DNA of 64,000 bases, from contig OW569350.1 in the NCBI GenBank assembly GCA_937625935.1, positions 62,001 through 126,000 on the forward strand. The letters run 5' to 3'. Source of the stretch: Tetramitus jugosus. Its lineage: Eukaryota; Heterolobosea; Eutetramitea; Acrasida; Vahlkampfiidae. Every line of letters begins with the position of its first letter. Positions within the stretch are counted from its first letter, which is position 1. Position numbers and translations under genes: made by a program. This document shows, piece by piece, positions 23,866 to 34,976 of the stretch. Below the pieces are notes generated by a model that worked only from the letters and a program-made list of their open reading frames with translations, made no database searches and was not told the origin of the DNA.

Positions 23866-24285
23866 TATGCTAGTTGGTGGTGGGTGATATGCATAGTGGA
23901 GTGTGTGTATGTGTGCGTAGATGTCTATTCGTGTGAGTGAAATAGTGAGTGATCATTGCCTTGTAACACAAAATGTACGAATGATGATCTTGTTGAGGAG
24001 ATTGTTATTCACACCACCAAACAACTTGTATTGGGCCCATGAATCTAAATGATGTTTGTGTGTGCTCTCCTATATTGAGAAGAAGAACGAATTCTTGTCA
24101 AGGTTTTTATAACAATAGAATAACTCTGATGTGTGGTGAAAATAATTTATTAGTGTAAAATGATTAGAATAATGATAGTTAGTCATAGTAGTGATGTAGT
24201 GGTGTAGTGATGATGTAGTAGTTACAGTAGAGATCGTGGTGGTTGGTGGTCGTTATTGGTGTTCTTGTTGTTGTTATCCATTCGT
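23866..24285. other. Convergent intergenic region
   Basis: 420 bp between the tails of BLOC1S1 and the BTB-GTPase gene. It is GT-rich on the plus strand (many TGTGTG and GTAGTG units), with A/T-rich pieces near 24140 that could serve as polyadenylation sites. No gene or structured RNA is seen. Confidence 0.4.
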
Positions 24286-26871
24286 TCACCGAGTTTTTGT
24301 TGCTCTCATTCGATTCAATTGTTCCACAATGAGAACTTCCTTGATAATCATGAGAGTGGCCTCTCTTGTGTTCATTCCTTCGATGGCATTGGTTTCGAGG
24401 TAGGGCAATTTGAGTTGTTTGGCCAATTGAACTGCTTGAAGTGCATTGACAAAGGCACTTGCATTCATGCATTGTTCTACCATTGTCTCTGCTTGCAAAT
24501 CAACCTTGTTTCCCACGAGAGTCATTGGCTTTTCTCCAGCAGATGAATGATGCATGATGAGTTCATGCAACTTTGTGGCTTGGTGCAAGGATGAGAGATC
24601 GTTCAGACTAAACAACAGCAGTACTCCATCATATGCATCCAAGTGCTTGTTCAGAATGGCATTTTGATCCAATACTTCAGCACGTATCTCTATGGGTATC
24701 ACTGTATCCATAGTCGCACCACCTGTTGCCTTCTTGTTTTTCTTATCGTCGTTTGACGCATCAAGGTCCCGTGATGATGGTGTAGGTATCTCTAAGCCAA
24801 ATGATCGATTGGGGAAGTATGGGTCATCGTTTGGAAAGAAACTTCTGATTTCTTTGACCATTGTTGACCGGCCTGATCCTACAGAACCAATCACTGCTAT
24901 CTTCACCAGCTTTGTCTGTTGACCATGCTTGGATCTGGGTTGACGTCTCGGTAATAGTTGCTCCAAGGTGACTGATTTGAAAATTCGCCTATTCCATATC
25001 AATTGATACTGTGTGCGCAAGTGTAGCAAAGGTACACTCTCTCGCAATTCTCGAAAGTATTTCTCTTCTGGAGTGGAGCCAAAAGGACTTATTCGCCCAA
25101 ATTGATCAATTATTCGTGGGTACATGAATGCCATCTTATACAAACATAATTCAGTTAGCTGATAATTTGAATTCTCATTCTGGATCCGTAATTCCTCAAA
25201 TATATTGTCCTCGGTTAGTCTGTCATAAAAAGTTTTAAGACAGAGAGCTTTCAGTCCAGGGACTCCATAGTCAATTGCTAATGGTAATAGTTCAGGCAAT
25301 AATGATTCTAGCTCCTCTCGAATCGTATCAGTATATAGATAGTGTACAAAAGCTTTCAGAACAGGAAAACTGAGATTCGAGGGCATATCGACGACATCAC
25401 TCAATCGTTCACTTCGAAAATAATCCTTAAAATATTGTGACCGAGCATTCAGTATGCTCTTATGAACTCGAAAGAGTTTTCTAGAAGACAATCGAGGTCC
25501 AAATTGCATTGAACCTCGCGCTCCAGAAGTGGCAGGTTTTGGGAGAGCAACAGACAACTTAATATCCGTATAATCAGCAAGCGAGAGATTTGTCATACTG
25601 GATGTGTTACTCTGAATATACATTTTCTCAAAATCCTTCTCTAACTGTTTCTTGGACTGCATAGGAGAATAGAAGCACTTCCGTTTGACCTTTCGATGTT
25701 CGTTAAACACATGTTCCACATCCAAACAGACTTTCACTTCTCGTTTCAAGTTGCTTAACGGAATTGATGGACATAACGCTGTCATAAAGGTCTTAAATTC
25801 TGAATAGTCTTGGAGGTTCTTCTCGACTAAATCGCACATGTGGAACATTGCACAATTTTTGAGTTGGGGCACAGAGAAGTAATGAGCCAAAGTTAACACT
25901 TCAATCAACATCTCTAAATTATTCTGCTCTACCCAGTTTTTGAACTTTGCACCAAATTCTGGTCTGAACAATCCCGTGTAAATGTACTCTAGAAGAATAA
26001 GAAAACTGTCCGGATTCCGCACAACAATGGGTAGTTCGAACTCTAAATCTACGGTGCAGTTCGAATGCATAAATTTTGTCATGCGCTCAGGCAACGATTG
26101 GCGAACATTGATGTAGTTGGAGCTTTCCAAGGGATTGATATTGGAAACTAGTTGTTGATGAGATACCGTTCCTATTTTCGAGCTAAAAAACGTGCTTCGG
26201 GCAGCCAGAACAGCTCTGTGAGCAAATGCTAAGAATTTTCTCTTTTGATTATTTTCGTCCTCTGTTAACAATACGATGATAATATCAAACAACTTGTCAT
26301 TACCTTCTGGAGCATGCTTCCAACCATGTTTTTCGTTCGAGTGAATCTCGACACAACTAGTACACAATAGAGATTCTAAATCTTGCACCAACACTTTATC
26401 TCTACGTGAGAGAAAGTTGAACATCATATCTTCGATCGGTTTTAGTGACAATCCTGTGAAACTGCTCAAAATGTTATCGTAATCATTTTCACTAGCTGAA
26501 TCGTTCCCCTTGACTTGCATCGTGACAGTTGAACAACGATTGAGAAGCTTTGATTCTCCATTTGGAACAGACTTGCGGTATGACAAGGTTTGTAAATCCG
26601 TCTTTTGTGGTGACATCCGATCTTGTTTAAGGGGTGTGGTCCTCGGATCTTGTATTGTGTTCTTCGACAACGAAGCAATCACCATCATTGCACTTTGAAA
26701 TATATTTTCTTGGGATCTAGTAGGGCTACTATTGTGTCGCCCTGGATGTTCTAGCTGAAATTGATCAAATTGCTGAACAATCTCATGTGGAATGGAGTGA
26801 ACGTAACCTTCGCGATTGTTATTCTTATCATTTCTCTTGATGGTACTGGGCAATGATATTCCACATCCCAT
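24286..26871 (-). CDS. BTB-BTB-Ras-like GTPase protein with N-myristoylation motif
   Basis: 861 residues from ATG 26871. The frame runs upstream to a TTG at 27030 but has no earlier ATG. The protein begins MGCGISLPSTIKRN, a strong N-myristoylation signal (G2, S6) with a palmitoylatable Cys3. Two BTB/POZ domains follow at about 190-345 and 430-550. The GTPase-like domain is C-terminal (about 655-861). Its P-loop reads GSVGSGRST, with Arg for the canonical Lys. The switch II region lacks DxxG. G4 is intact (GNKVDL). RhoBTB and Dictyostelium RacA have the GTPase first and the BTBs after, so this order is reversed. BTB proteins commonly serve as Cullin-3 adaptors. The GTPase is probably weak or inactive. 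Confidence 0.8.
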   Translation of the reverse strand: MGCGISLPSTIKRNDKNNNREGYVHSIPHEIVQQFDQFQLEHPGRHNSSPTRSQENIFQSAMMVIASLSKNTIQDPRTTPLKQDRMSPQKTDLQTLSYRKSVPNGESKLLNRCSTVTMQVKGNDSASENDYDNILSSFTGLSLKPIEDMMFNFLSRRDKVLVQDLESLLCTSCVEIHSNEKHGWKHAPEGNDKLFDIIIVLLTEDENNQKRKFLAFAHRAVLAARSTFFSSKIGTVSHQQLVSNINPLESSNYINVRQSLPERMTKFMHSNCTVDLEFELPIVVRNPDSFLILLEYIYTGLFRPEFGAKFKNWVEQNNLEMLIEVLTLAHYFSVPQLKNCAMFHMCDLVEKNLQDYSEFKTFMTALCPSIPLSNLKREVKVCLDVEHVFNEHRKVKRKCFYSPMQSKKQLEKDFEKMYIQSNTSSMTNLSLADYTDIKLSVALPKPATSGARGSMQFGPRLSSRKLFRVHKSILNARSQYFKDYFRSERLSDVVDMPSNLSFPVLKAFVHYLYTDTIREELESLLPELLPLAIDYGVPGLKALCLKTFYDRLTEDNIFEELRIQNENSNYQLTELCLYKMAFMYPRIIDQFGRISPFGSTPEEKYFRELRESVPLLHLRTQYQLIWNRRIFKSVTLEQLLPRRQPRSKHGQQTKLVKIAVIGSVGSGRSTMVKEIRSFFPNDDPYFPNRSFGLEIPTPSSRDLDASNDDKKNKKATGGATMDTVIPIEIRAEVLDQNAILNKHLDAYDGVLLLFSLNDLSSLHQATKLHELIMHHSSAGEKPMTLVGNKVDLQAETMVEQCMNASAFVNALQAVQLAKQLKLPYLETNAIEGMNTREATLMIIKEVLIVEQLNRMRATKTR

Positions 26872-27160
26872 TCTTCTCAGAAAGAAGGATATGATAGATT
26901 GAGAGTGGTTTGTTTTGTTGTTTGTGGTCTTTGGTGTTGGTTCGAAAAGGATTCGCGCCTCCAGAGATTGGAAGGATTCAACTGTAGATGGATCCACCTG
27001 CTCACGCGCAAGTAAGTTCACCAATTTCAATCAGACACGAAAATTTTACTGTACGCAGCAACGGATATGGTCGAATGATTTCTTTTACCAAAGATAGAGA
27101 TCCTGGTACGCTGGTATGATATGAATGACTTATTATTCGCATTGAACATTTACTATATTA

Positions 27161-28922
27161 TTATTCAATCTTTGGCCTTTTTGCTTCTTCATCTTCTGCG
27201 TCCTCTTCAGCTTGGCGCTTTCGTTTCTTGTTTTCTGACACTTGGTCACTTGATCCATCGACTTGTTGGTCGTCGTCTTCGGTGTTCTCATTGTCTTCAT
27301 CATTTTCTTCGTCTTCACCCTCTTCTCCTTCTTCGTACTCTTCCTCTTCATCGTACTCTTCGTCACCGTCATTGAAATCGAGGTCTATTGGATCTTCAAA
27401 CTCTTTCCATGCATCCTGTCCCATCTTCATCTCCTCATCCGTCAACAGACACTCATCCAAAACTTTTATAATCTCTTCTTTGTTCAATTGGATTCCAATA
27501 AACACAAGCTCCTGTCTTCTGTCTCCAAAGTTTTCATCCCATATGCCCTTCTCTTTCAGTGACTCAATTTCTTTCTTGTCCTGTTCTTCGAAAATGTGAT
27601 CATCTGGCACAGACGCCCAATAATGTTCTCCTGATTGAACTCTGAGTGTTCCTCCAGCCTGACTCCATATTCCATAATTGTCCATCTTGGTACACAACCA
27701 AAAGAATCCCTTGGATCGCAGCACTTGACCCAACAAGTCTGCATTACCAATAAAGTTTTCAGAGAGACGCAATGGATGGAATGGACGTTTCCTTCTATAA
27801 ACAAAGCTAACAATACCATACTCTAGTGTCTCTGGATTGTGCTCCTTCTTCTCCAACTCTTCTATCCAATCATTTCTGGTCATTGCCTTATCAAAGTCAA
27901 ACAGACCCGTGTTGAGAATTCTATTGAGTGGAACTCGACCAAACGAAGCCTCCAACAGTTGTGCCTCAGGGTTCATACTACCAATAATGTTCTTCAATCT
28001 TTGAAGTTCCTCCTTTGAGACCAAATCGATCTTATTCAAAATAATCACATCAGCAAACTCTACTTGATCGGCCAACAGATTCACAACACTTCTCTCATCT
28101 TCTTCTCCACTGCTCATCTCTCTCGTCTTTAGTGTATCTTCGCTCGTATAATCATCCAAAAAGTTTCTACAGTCCACAACGGTGACCATCGTGTCCAATC
28201 GAGCCAAATCTCTCAAGTTGGGCACTTCGACACTCTCTTTTGTTTCTTCTTCCGTTTCAGTCTCTTGTTGTTGCTTCTCTGTTGAAGCAGTACTACCACT
28301 ATCATCAGTATTTGTGTTCGTTTCATGCTTTTCTTCATGCTTTTCTTCATGTTCATGATCGTGTTCATGGTCGCAGTCGTCACAGTCATCCTCCTCTTCT
28401 GCTTCTTCCTTTGCTTTCAAAAAGTAATCGAGATCGAATGAAAAGGTTTGTGCAACGGGGATAGGCTCCGATATGCCCGTACTCTCAATCACCAAATAAT
28501 CAAATGCATTCTCCTTGGCCAATTCTGCCACATGCACCATTAAATCAGCTTGAAGTGTACAACAGATGCAACCATTGCTCATCTCAACCATCTTTTTTGT
28601 CAATTGTTCACTCTGTTCCTTCTTGTCACCCAGTTGAACCAACTTGGCATCCACATTGACTTCGTTCATATCATTGACGATCACTGCGATCCTAAGCTTG
28701 TGATTTGGATCATTGAGAATATAGTTGAGCAGAGTAGTCTAACAAGTTTTATTCAAACAAATAAAGATTCGTTAGTCTGAATGACATTCAAAGTGAACAG
28801 AAAAGGACTCTTTTAATTGCAAAGTTTAGTTGCAAAATGAAGGTTTGACTTACCTTGCCTGCACCTAGGAATCCACTGAGAACAGTGACTGGTAAGCGTT
28901 TGTGTTCTTGTTCAGATGTCAT
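27161..28922 (-). CDS. CobW/ZNG1-type metallochaperone GTPase (G3E family)
   Basis: Two exons, 28922-28854 and 28738-27161, give 548 residues. The intron (GTAAGT...TTAG) falls inside the P-loop, between Lys and Thr of GFLGAGK|TTLL. Other G3E motifs: NDMNEVNVDA, the CxCC metal site GCICC, ESTGISEP, and NKIDL (G4). A His/Asp/Cys-rich insert at about residue 135-160 (DDCDDCDHEHDHEHEEKHEEK) is typical of metal-handling CobW proteins. The CobW C-terminal domain follows (GIVSFVYRRKRPFHP). The last 100 residues are very acidic and then basic (KKRKR), perhaps nuclear. ZNG1 proteins pass Zn2+ to methionine aminopeptidase. The metal served here is inferred. Confidence 0.88.
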
Positions 28923-29092
28923 TTGTTGTGTGTTTGTATTGTGTGTGCTTACTTGCTCTTGGTTGGTTTTCTTTTTCGATAGCGAGTTGCGCTCTGAATG
29001 CGCAGTGTGAATGCGGAGGTTGGCCCAGAATGTGAAAAAAAATGCGGGGTGCACGTTTTTGTTGAATACAAATGCGAAGCCCCGCGTATTTT

Positions 29093-31714
29093 TTATTGCG
29101 AAGAAGGGGTTTTGATCCGCACATATACAATGAAACGGTCCTTGGGCACTGGACGATACTCTTCAGAGTTTCGTATACTCTCTTGAATCTCAAGTCCTTG
29201 GGCGTCCTTGTCCACTCTACGAACACTGACTATTTCTGCCCCGATTGAGCTCAGTTCTTTCATCGCATAGGGCTGCAGTTCATCACTCAAGTCATCACCA
29301 GTGTAGGATGCATCCCGAAGCAGCATTCGAACAGTGCTGACTGAATCGTACATATCATTTGGAATGGTACCATCTCTAAATAAAATATTAAAACTAGGTT
29401 TCAACAACCGAAAATCTAAAAACACAGTCAGCGAGTCAACCGGATCTGGCGTTTTGGACGTTGTTTGGACAGCTTGTGGTGCTGCAGACTCCATTTTCAC
29501 TTCTATTTGATCCGTATCCGACGTAGAATCAGTGGTTTTGTTGGGACTAACAGATTTTGATGTCACTGGGATCTGCTCTCCATTCTTTTCCATCTTCGCT
29601 TTCAACTTCTTTGCCTTGACATAGCAATTACCACACACTTTCAATGAATCGTTCAGAGGAGAATTGGGGAACAATATTTTGTACACATCCTTCTGTGTGT
29701 CGTACGATAATTGTTGTTGGCCGAGTGTTCCCTGACAGCAACAGCACTTAATATTTTCCTTCTCTGCTTTGAACTTTTTGCACTTTTGGTAGCATGTGTA
29801 GCACACTCTCCCTGGTTTCGAGCTTGGAAACAACTCTGTATAGAATTCAGCGTACGTAGAATACAACGCTCCTGTTCTGCTACCCATGTCCTGATAGCAA
29901 CAACAGCAGGTATTCGGTGGGTCGTGCTGCTTTTGTTTTTCCGGAGAAACCTTGGCAAGGCTTATCTTCTTTTTAGTAACAGTCCTGCTCTCGGTATCCG
30001 AGTCATCGGTCTCGCTCCCCTTGCTTTCCTTGATATTGTTCACTTTACCTTGCTTTTTATGTCTAGCCATTTTCAAATAGCAATTTTGACAAACCTTACC
30101 AGAGTCTGTCACTGGCGACTCTGTAAATACGCCCTTGTATGAATCTGAGTACTTATATTGCTTACGAGTTAAATTTGAGGCACAACAGGCGCACTTTAAA
30201 CCTTGTTTCTTGGCAACATGCTCCCGACAATTCTCATAACACGATTGACAAACATAACCCTCTTTTGCATGAGGATAGAGTTCGCGATAGTATGGAGCAT
30301 AGCCGTTCTGACCTGTGTTCAACATAAATCGCGACTTACTACCGATCGTTTCGTTACAGCACACACATACTAAGGGAGCAGTTCGGTTGGGTGTTGATTT
30401 CTCATTCACCATTGACGAATCCTGAGTGTGAAGTGGATAATCCTGTACAACGTCCTTCTTCACTGGCGTATTGCTAAAATCACTCAAATCAGTGCTGCTG
30501 TCCTCAGTCACATCACCACTATTTTGGAATGTTGACAAGTGATTACCACTTGTCGTCAAATGGTTATGATTATTACTATCATGATCGGTATTATTATTAT
30601 TATTATTCACATCGTCGGTACTATTGTTCATATCTACATCTGATTCTTCTGTATCATAATCTGACTCAAGATCACTGTCGTCATCATAGTTCACTGTCGT
30701 AAATTGTCGCGATTCAAAATATGCCTTCATGTAACAATTGCTGCACACTGTTCTTGATCCACCAACAGGAGAATCTGGAAACAGTTGCTTGTAGATGCTC
30801 TGATGCTTCTCATAGGGTTTCTGCTTCTTCTCCAATTGAGATGCACAGCATGCACACGTCGTGTCTATACTTCTCTTCTTTGATATTGAGAAATCAATAT
30901 CATTGTCTTGATCAATGTCCTTATTTACATCGGCAATGACTGGTTTTTGATCTGTTTCTTCCGATGTTCTCACCTTTTTACTCGGAGGTGAAGATGATAG
31001 TCGTTCAGCAGAATCGTCATGGTTTTTCCGCTTTGTACCTACCGCGGCACTATTCATCTCACTGCTGTTATTGTTACTATTAATACTGCTTTTCGCTGTT
31101 GTGGAGGATCCAGATTTCGCGTACAGTATCAACTTTTTTCGATTCTTTGGTTCGGATACCGCAGTACTGCCGTTCTTATTTGAATTCGGACTATTCGTAT
31201 CATCGCTCTTCTTTTTTGGGCTCGTCTTTTTCTTTCTCTTCTTCTTCTTCTTTTTGAGTAGCTTTGATTCGGCATCGCTGTTTCTCTTACTGCTACTTGT
31301 TTCGCTACTACTACTACTGTCACCACTACTGCTGTGACCACCATCACCATCTGTTTTCTGTTTGCTGCTTGCTGGTTTTTGTTTCTCTTGCTTCTTCATG
31401 TACGATCTCGCTTTGACATAACAATTGGCACATGTCTTGCCAGAGTCACTGAGTGGTGAGTTGGGAAAGAGTGCCTTGTACGCGACTTCCAACGAAGAAT
31501 AGAGCAATTGTTTGGCGCCTAGAACATTGCCACAACATGCACACTTGACTTGATTGACTCTTGCGATATGTGCTCTGCACTTGTCATAACACATGGGACA
31601 CACTTGACCTGTTGTTGACTCTGGAAACAACTCCTTGAAATATTTGGCATGCGTAATGGTTGTGTAACCAGCACTTTTGAACTTTGTTTTGCAACAAGCA
31701 CAATCTACTTCCAT
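29093..31714 (-). CDS. Protein with seven copies of a Cys-rich (CxCC...CxxCY) module, function unknown
   Basis: 873 residues from ATG 31714 (the upstream GTG is not used). Seven modules of about 50-60 residues share the pattern C-x-C-C, then about 20-30 residues with Tyr and a [LV]F-P/T-x-S core, then C-x2-C-Y-x-K. Two subtypes are visible. Type a ends GxVCxxCYxKCRxH; type b has LFPxSPxxDSGKxCxNCYxKAR. The order is a-b, then a lone b, then a-b, then a-b. Lys-rich (KKKKKRKKK) and Ser/Asp/Asn-rich linkers separate the groups. A C-terminal globular part of about 110 residues (SLTVFLDFRLLKPSF...) is not recognised. The Cys pairs suggest zinc binding and the basic tract suggests the nucleus. Both are inferences. 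Confidence 0.75.
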   Translation of the reverse strand: MEVDCACCKTKFKSAGYTTITHAKYFKELFPESTTGQVCPMCYDKCRAHIARVNQVKCACCGNVLGAKQLLYSSLEVAYKALFPNSPLSDSGKTCANCYVKARSYMKKQEKQKPASSKQKTDGDGGHSSSGDSSSSSETSSSKRNSDAESKLLKKKKKKRKKKTSPKKKSDDTNSPNSNKNGSTAVSEPKNRKKLILYAKSGSSTTAKSSINSNNNSSEMNSAAVGTKRKNHDDSAERLSSSPPSKKVRTSEETDQKPVIADVNKDIDQDNDIDFSISKKRSIDTTCACCASQLEKKQKPYEKHQSIYKQLFPDSPVGGSRTVCSNCYMKAYFESRQFTTVNYDDDSDLESDYDTEESDVDMNNSTDDVNNNNNNTDHDSNNHNHLTTSGNHLSTFQNSGDVTEDSSTDLSDFSNTPVKKDVVQDYPLHTQDSSMVNEKSTPNRTAPLVCVCCNETIGSKSRFMLNTGQNGYAPYYRELYPHAKEGYVCQSCYENCREHVAKKQGLKCACCASNLTRKQYKYSDSYKGVFTESPVTDSGKVCQNCYLKMARHKKQGKVNNIKESKGSETDDSDTESRTVTKKKISLAKVSPEKQKQHDPPNTCCCCYQDMGSRTGALYSTYAEFYTELFPSSKPGRVCYTCYQKCKKFKAEKENIKCCCCQGTLGQQQLSYDTQKDVYKILFPNSPLNDSLKVCGNCYVKAKKLKAKMEKNGEQIPVTSKSVSPNKTTDSTSDTDQIEVKMESAAPQAVQTTSKTPDPVDSLTVFLDFRLLKPSFNILFRDGTIPNDMYDSVSTVRMLLRDASYTGDDLSDELQPYAMKELSSIGAEIVSVRRVDKDAQGLEIQESIRNSEEYRPVPKDRFIVYVRIKTPSSQ

Positions 31715-32110
31715 GTTCACTTGTTGTATTGGTTGGTAAGGATGATGCTTTTTGTATTTGAAGTTGTGTTGGTGGTGTGAATGTTCGTGTTGTATTGTGC
31801 TGATGTTGATTTGTAGTTTTTATATGTTGTGGTTTTGTTTGAGTTTCTTGTTTCAGAACCAAAACATTCAGCACACAAACTCTCAATGAATGTGATGTTA
31901 TTAATAGCTAAATGTAGCCACAACTCCTTGGTCGTTGATGTGGGGCAATCTTCCCAACACAAGAAGAATAATTTCCAGAGCAGAAGATATTTTGCCGCCT
32001 TTTATTGTAACACAAAAAAAGCTCAAACACAACAACAATCGACAACAAACAACAACAATAAGTTATTTGATTTTTTCTGAACAAAAACACAGATCTGCAC
32101 ATCAACAACA
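31715..32110. other. Divergent promoter region between the Cys-repeat gene and VPS39
   Basis: 396 bp. The stretch next to the Cys-repeat gene is rich in AAC/ACA on its own strand, as in an untranslated leader. The stretch before VPS39 is rich in AAC/CAA. No protein or RNA gene is supported. Confidence 0.4.
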
Positions 32111-34956
32111 ATGGGCTATACCGCATTTGAGCTTCACAGCGTCATTGAAAATATTCCACTCAAGATTGAGTCGATTGCTGTTTGGGGTGACACATTGTTC
32201 GTTGGCACAGACTCTGGCGTACTACTCGTCTACAACATTACATACACCAGTATCAGAGAGTCCGCCAATCCTAAAAAACGATTCACCTATGCACTCACCT
32301 CCTCTCGCAAAGACTTTTCCAAAAAAGCGATCAATCAACTGTGCACCGTACCAGAATTAGGCATATTGGTCAGTTTGTCCGATGGTCAAATACGATTGCA
32401 CACATTGAGTATGCTCAGAGAGATTGATGTGCTCAAGAATGCAAAGAGTCAGAACATGAAGGGCATTGAAGAGTTTTCACTCAAGAAGCACCATGGTCAA
32501 TTCACCATTGCACTCACAATGTCAAAAAAGTTGGTCATTATGCAATACAGCAGCAAAGAATCAACATTCAAGTTTGAACAAGAGCTGACACTGCCTGACA
32601 ATGCAAAATCAATCAATTGGTGCGGTGAGAACATTTGTATCGGTTTCAAGAGAGAGTATTCGTTGGTGGATCTAAAGAGCACGAGTCCACCAAAGAAATT
32701 GTTCAATACGGGAGCAAGTCAACAAACTACACTCGGCTGCAGTTTGCCCAATGAGATTGTTGTTGCCATCAACAGTATGTGTGTTTTTGTGTCTATTTTT
32801 CAATCTATTTCCTCTATTCTGTGCTCAACAACTTACCATCTTTGATAGATATTGGTATTACTGTGAATTTCGAGGGAAAACCAACAAGAAAGTATGGTAT
32901 TGGATGGGGAGAAATGCCACCATGCATTGGCTACTTGGAACCATACTTGATTGCACCTGTGGGCATGTTTGTCGAGATTCGAATTCTGAGCAACTCGGGA
33001 CAGAATGATCCATTTGTTCAAACTGTTCCCGTCAATGGAATCACAAAGATTTCTCAATCCAACTTTGTGGATTATGATGACCTAGTGTTGGATCATGGAC
33101 TCGGTGTCGCCTTCCGAACAAAAACCAAATTGGATCTCGAAGATGAAATTGATCCCGAGAATAGAATATTTTTGTGTACAAAGACCAATGTGTATGCGTT
33201 GACAATGAGACAGTTTTATTTGCAGGCGTTTGAATTGCAACAGAACAAGGAATTTGAGCAGGCATTGCATATTTGTGAGATTGTTGATGGAACAAAGTAT
33301 CAAATCGAACAGAGACGTGTGCGCAGTATCCACCTCGATTATGCCTATCAATTGTTTGCCAAGGGAGAATTCGACTTGTCTATGCATCACTTTAAGCTAA
33401 GTAATGATGATCCGAGAATGGTTCTGGGATTGTTCCCTGATTTGTTGCCATCCACCTCAAAATCATACAAGCAAATGGCACCTTTCTCACCCGATGAAAA
33501 AGCAAAGGTTGACAAAATGCTCAAGGATGTCGAGCAGCGCAATAATGCACTCAATGCCTTGATTCAATATTTGAGCTGTAAGAGAGTGCCTGTTACTACT
33601 GAGATTGAAAAAACTGAGCTGCAAATTGCTGAGGCTGTTGATACAGCATTTTTGAAGGCGCTCTTGTACAGTAACGATGAATTTGTAACAAACTTTTTGC
33701 AGAATCCAAACAGATGTATCATAGCCGACAGCGAAAGAGTGTTGCATCAGCATAAGAAATTTGCAGAATTAGTCCTCTTCTACAAATCAAAGGTATTGCA
33801 TGAGAGAGCTCTCGTTCTTCTCAAGCAACTTGGAAAGGGCGATAAAAATAAGGAAGTAGGATTCACTGATCTCAACGGAGTGAGACCAACTATTAAATAT
33901 TTGCAAGAATTGAAGGGAGATGATAAATTCATCCTCAAGTTCAGTCGGTGGGTGTTGAAGAGGGAACCAATCCTCGGTTTGAAAATTTTCCAGACCAAGG
34001 ACTGCCCATTCGACATTTACCAAGTATTGGATCACCTGGAGAGCATCAACGGACAAAAGAACACGATGGCTATCGCCTATTTGGAACATTTGATTCGAGT
34101 GGAAAAGATGACAGACTCAGAGTTGCACAACCGTCTCATCGTTTTGTATTTGAACTATATTACAAGTACACCGGATGCACGAGAAATCAATCCAACAACA
34201 GGAAAGCCAACGTACGATCTAGGTGACGTACAGAATCGATTGAAACAATTCTTATCCGAATCTCAACATTATAACGCTGAAAGAATGCTCTCAAAGTTCC
34301 CATTTGCCAGTTTGTACGAAGAAAGAGCAATTTTGTTGAGTCGAATCAACAGACATTCGCAAGCACTGAATATTTATGTACACAAGTTAAACAGACCGGA
34401 TTTGGCAGAAGAGTACTGTGTTAAGCACTTTGATCCATCTCCAACAGCACCGGAAGAGAGCAGGGAAATTTTCATCACACTTTTGAGAATGAATTTGCAG
34501 CCCCCAGGTTCTGATGAATCGCCAAAAATTGATGATGCCATTCGTCTGCTCGAGAAACATCACCACAAAATTGATGTGAACAAGGCGTTGAGACTGTTGC
34601 CAGGAGATGTACCTGTCACCAAATTGAACAGATTTTTGGAGAGTGTGCTGAGATCGCATGTGACCAAGAGACGCACACTCCAAGTCACTAAAAACCTCTC
34701 CCGAAGTGAAAATTTGCAGGTACAAGAGAAGCACATTCAAGAAAGGAAGAGAGTTGTAAAGATCAAGACTGGGAGATTGTGTCAAGTGTGTAACAGACCT
34801 CTTGGACTGTCAGCTTTTGCGTGCTATCCCAACGACGTAGTTGTGCACTATGTGTGTACGAAGAACAATATTCACGTGTGTCCCGTGACAGGAAAGCAAT
34901 TTTTGAAGGATGAAATTTCACTGCAATACTCGGATTTCAAAGACGAACAACAATAA
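32111..34956 (+). CDS. VPS39: HOPS subunit Vps39/Vam6
   Basis: Two exons, 32111-32774 and 32849-34956, give 923 residues. The GTATGT...ATAG intron restores VAIN-NIGITVNFEGK. Residues about 15-290 form a citron-homology (CNH) beta-propeller (IESIAVWGDTLFVGTDSGVLLVY...). A long clathrin-repeat-like helical solenoid follows, and the C-terminus has a small Cys-rich zinc element (LCQVCNRPLG...YVCTKN). The motif ALRLLPGDVPVTKL...FLESVLRSH is characteristic of Vps39/TRAP1 proteins. Vps39 in HOPS binds Rab7/Ypt7 and promotes lysosome or vacuole fusion. TGFBRAP1/Vps3 (CORVET) is the closest alternative. Confidence 0.88.
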
Positions 34957-34976
34957 ATTATAATAGTAGTAATTAT

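Noticed and set aside
26871-27030. N-terminal extension of the BTB-GTPase protein upstream of MGCGIS
   Set aside because: The extension starts with TTG and has no ATG, while ATG 26871 gives a textbook myristoylation signal.
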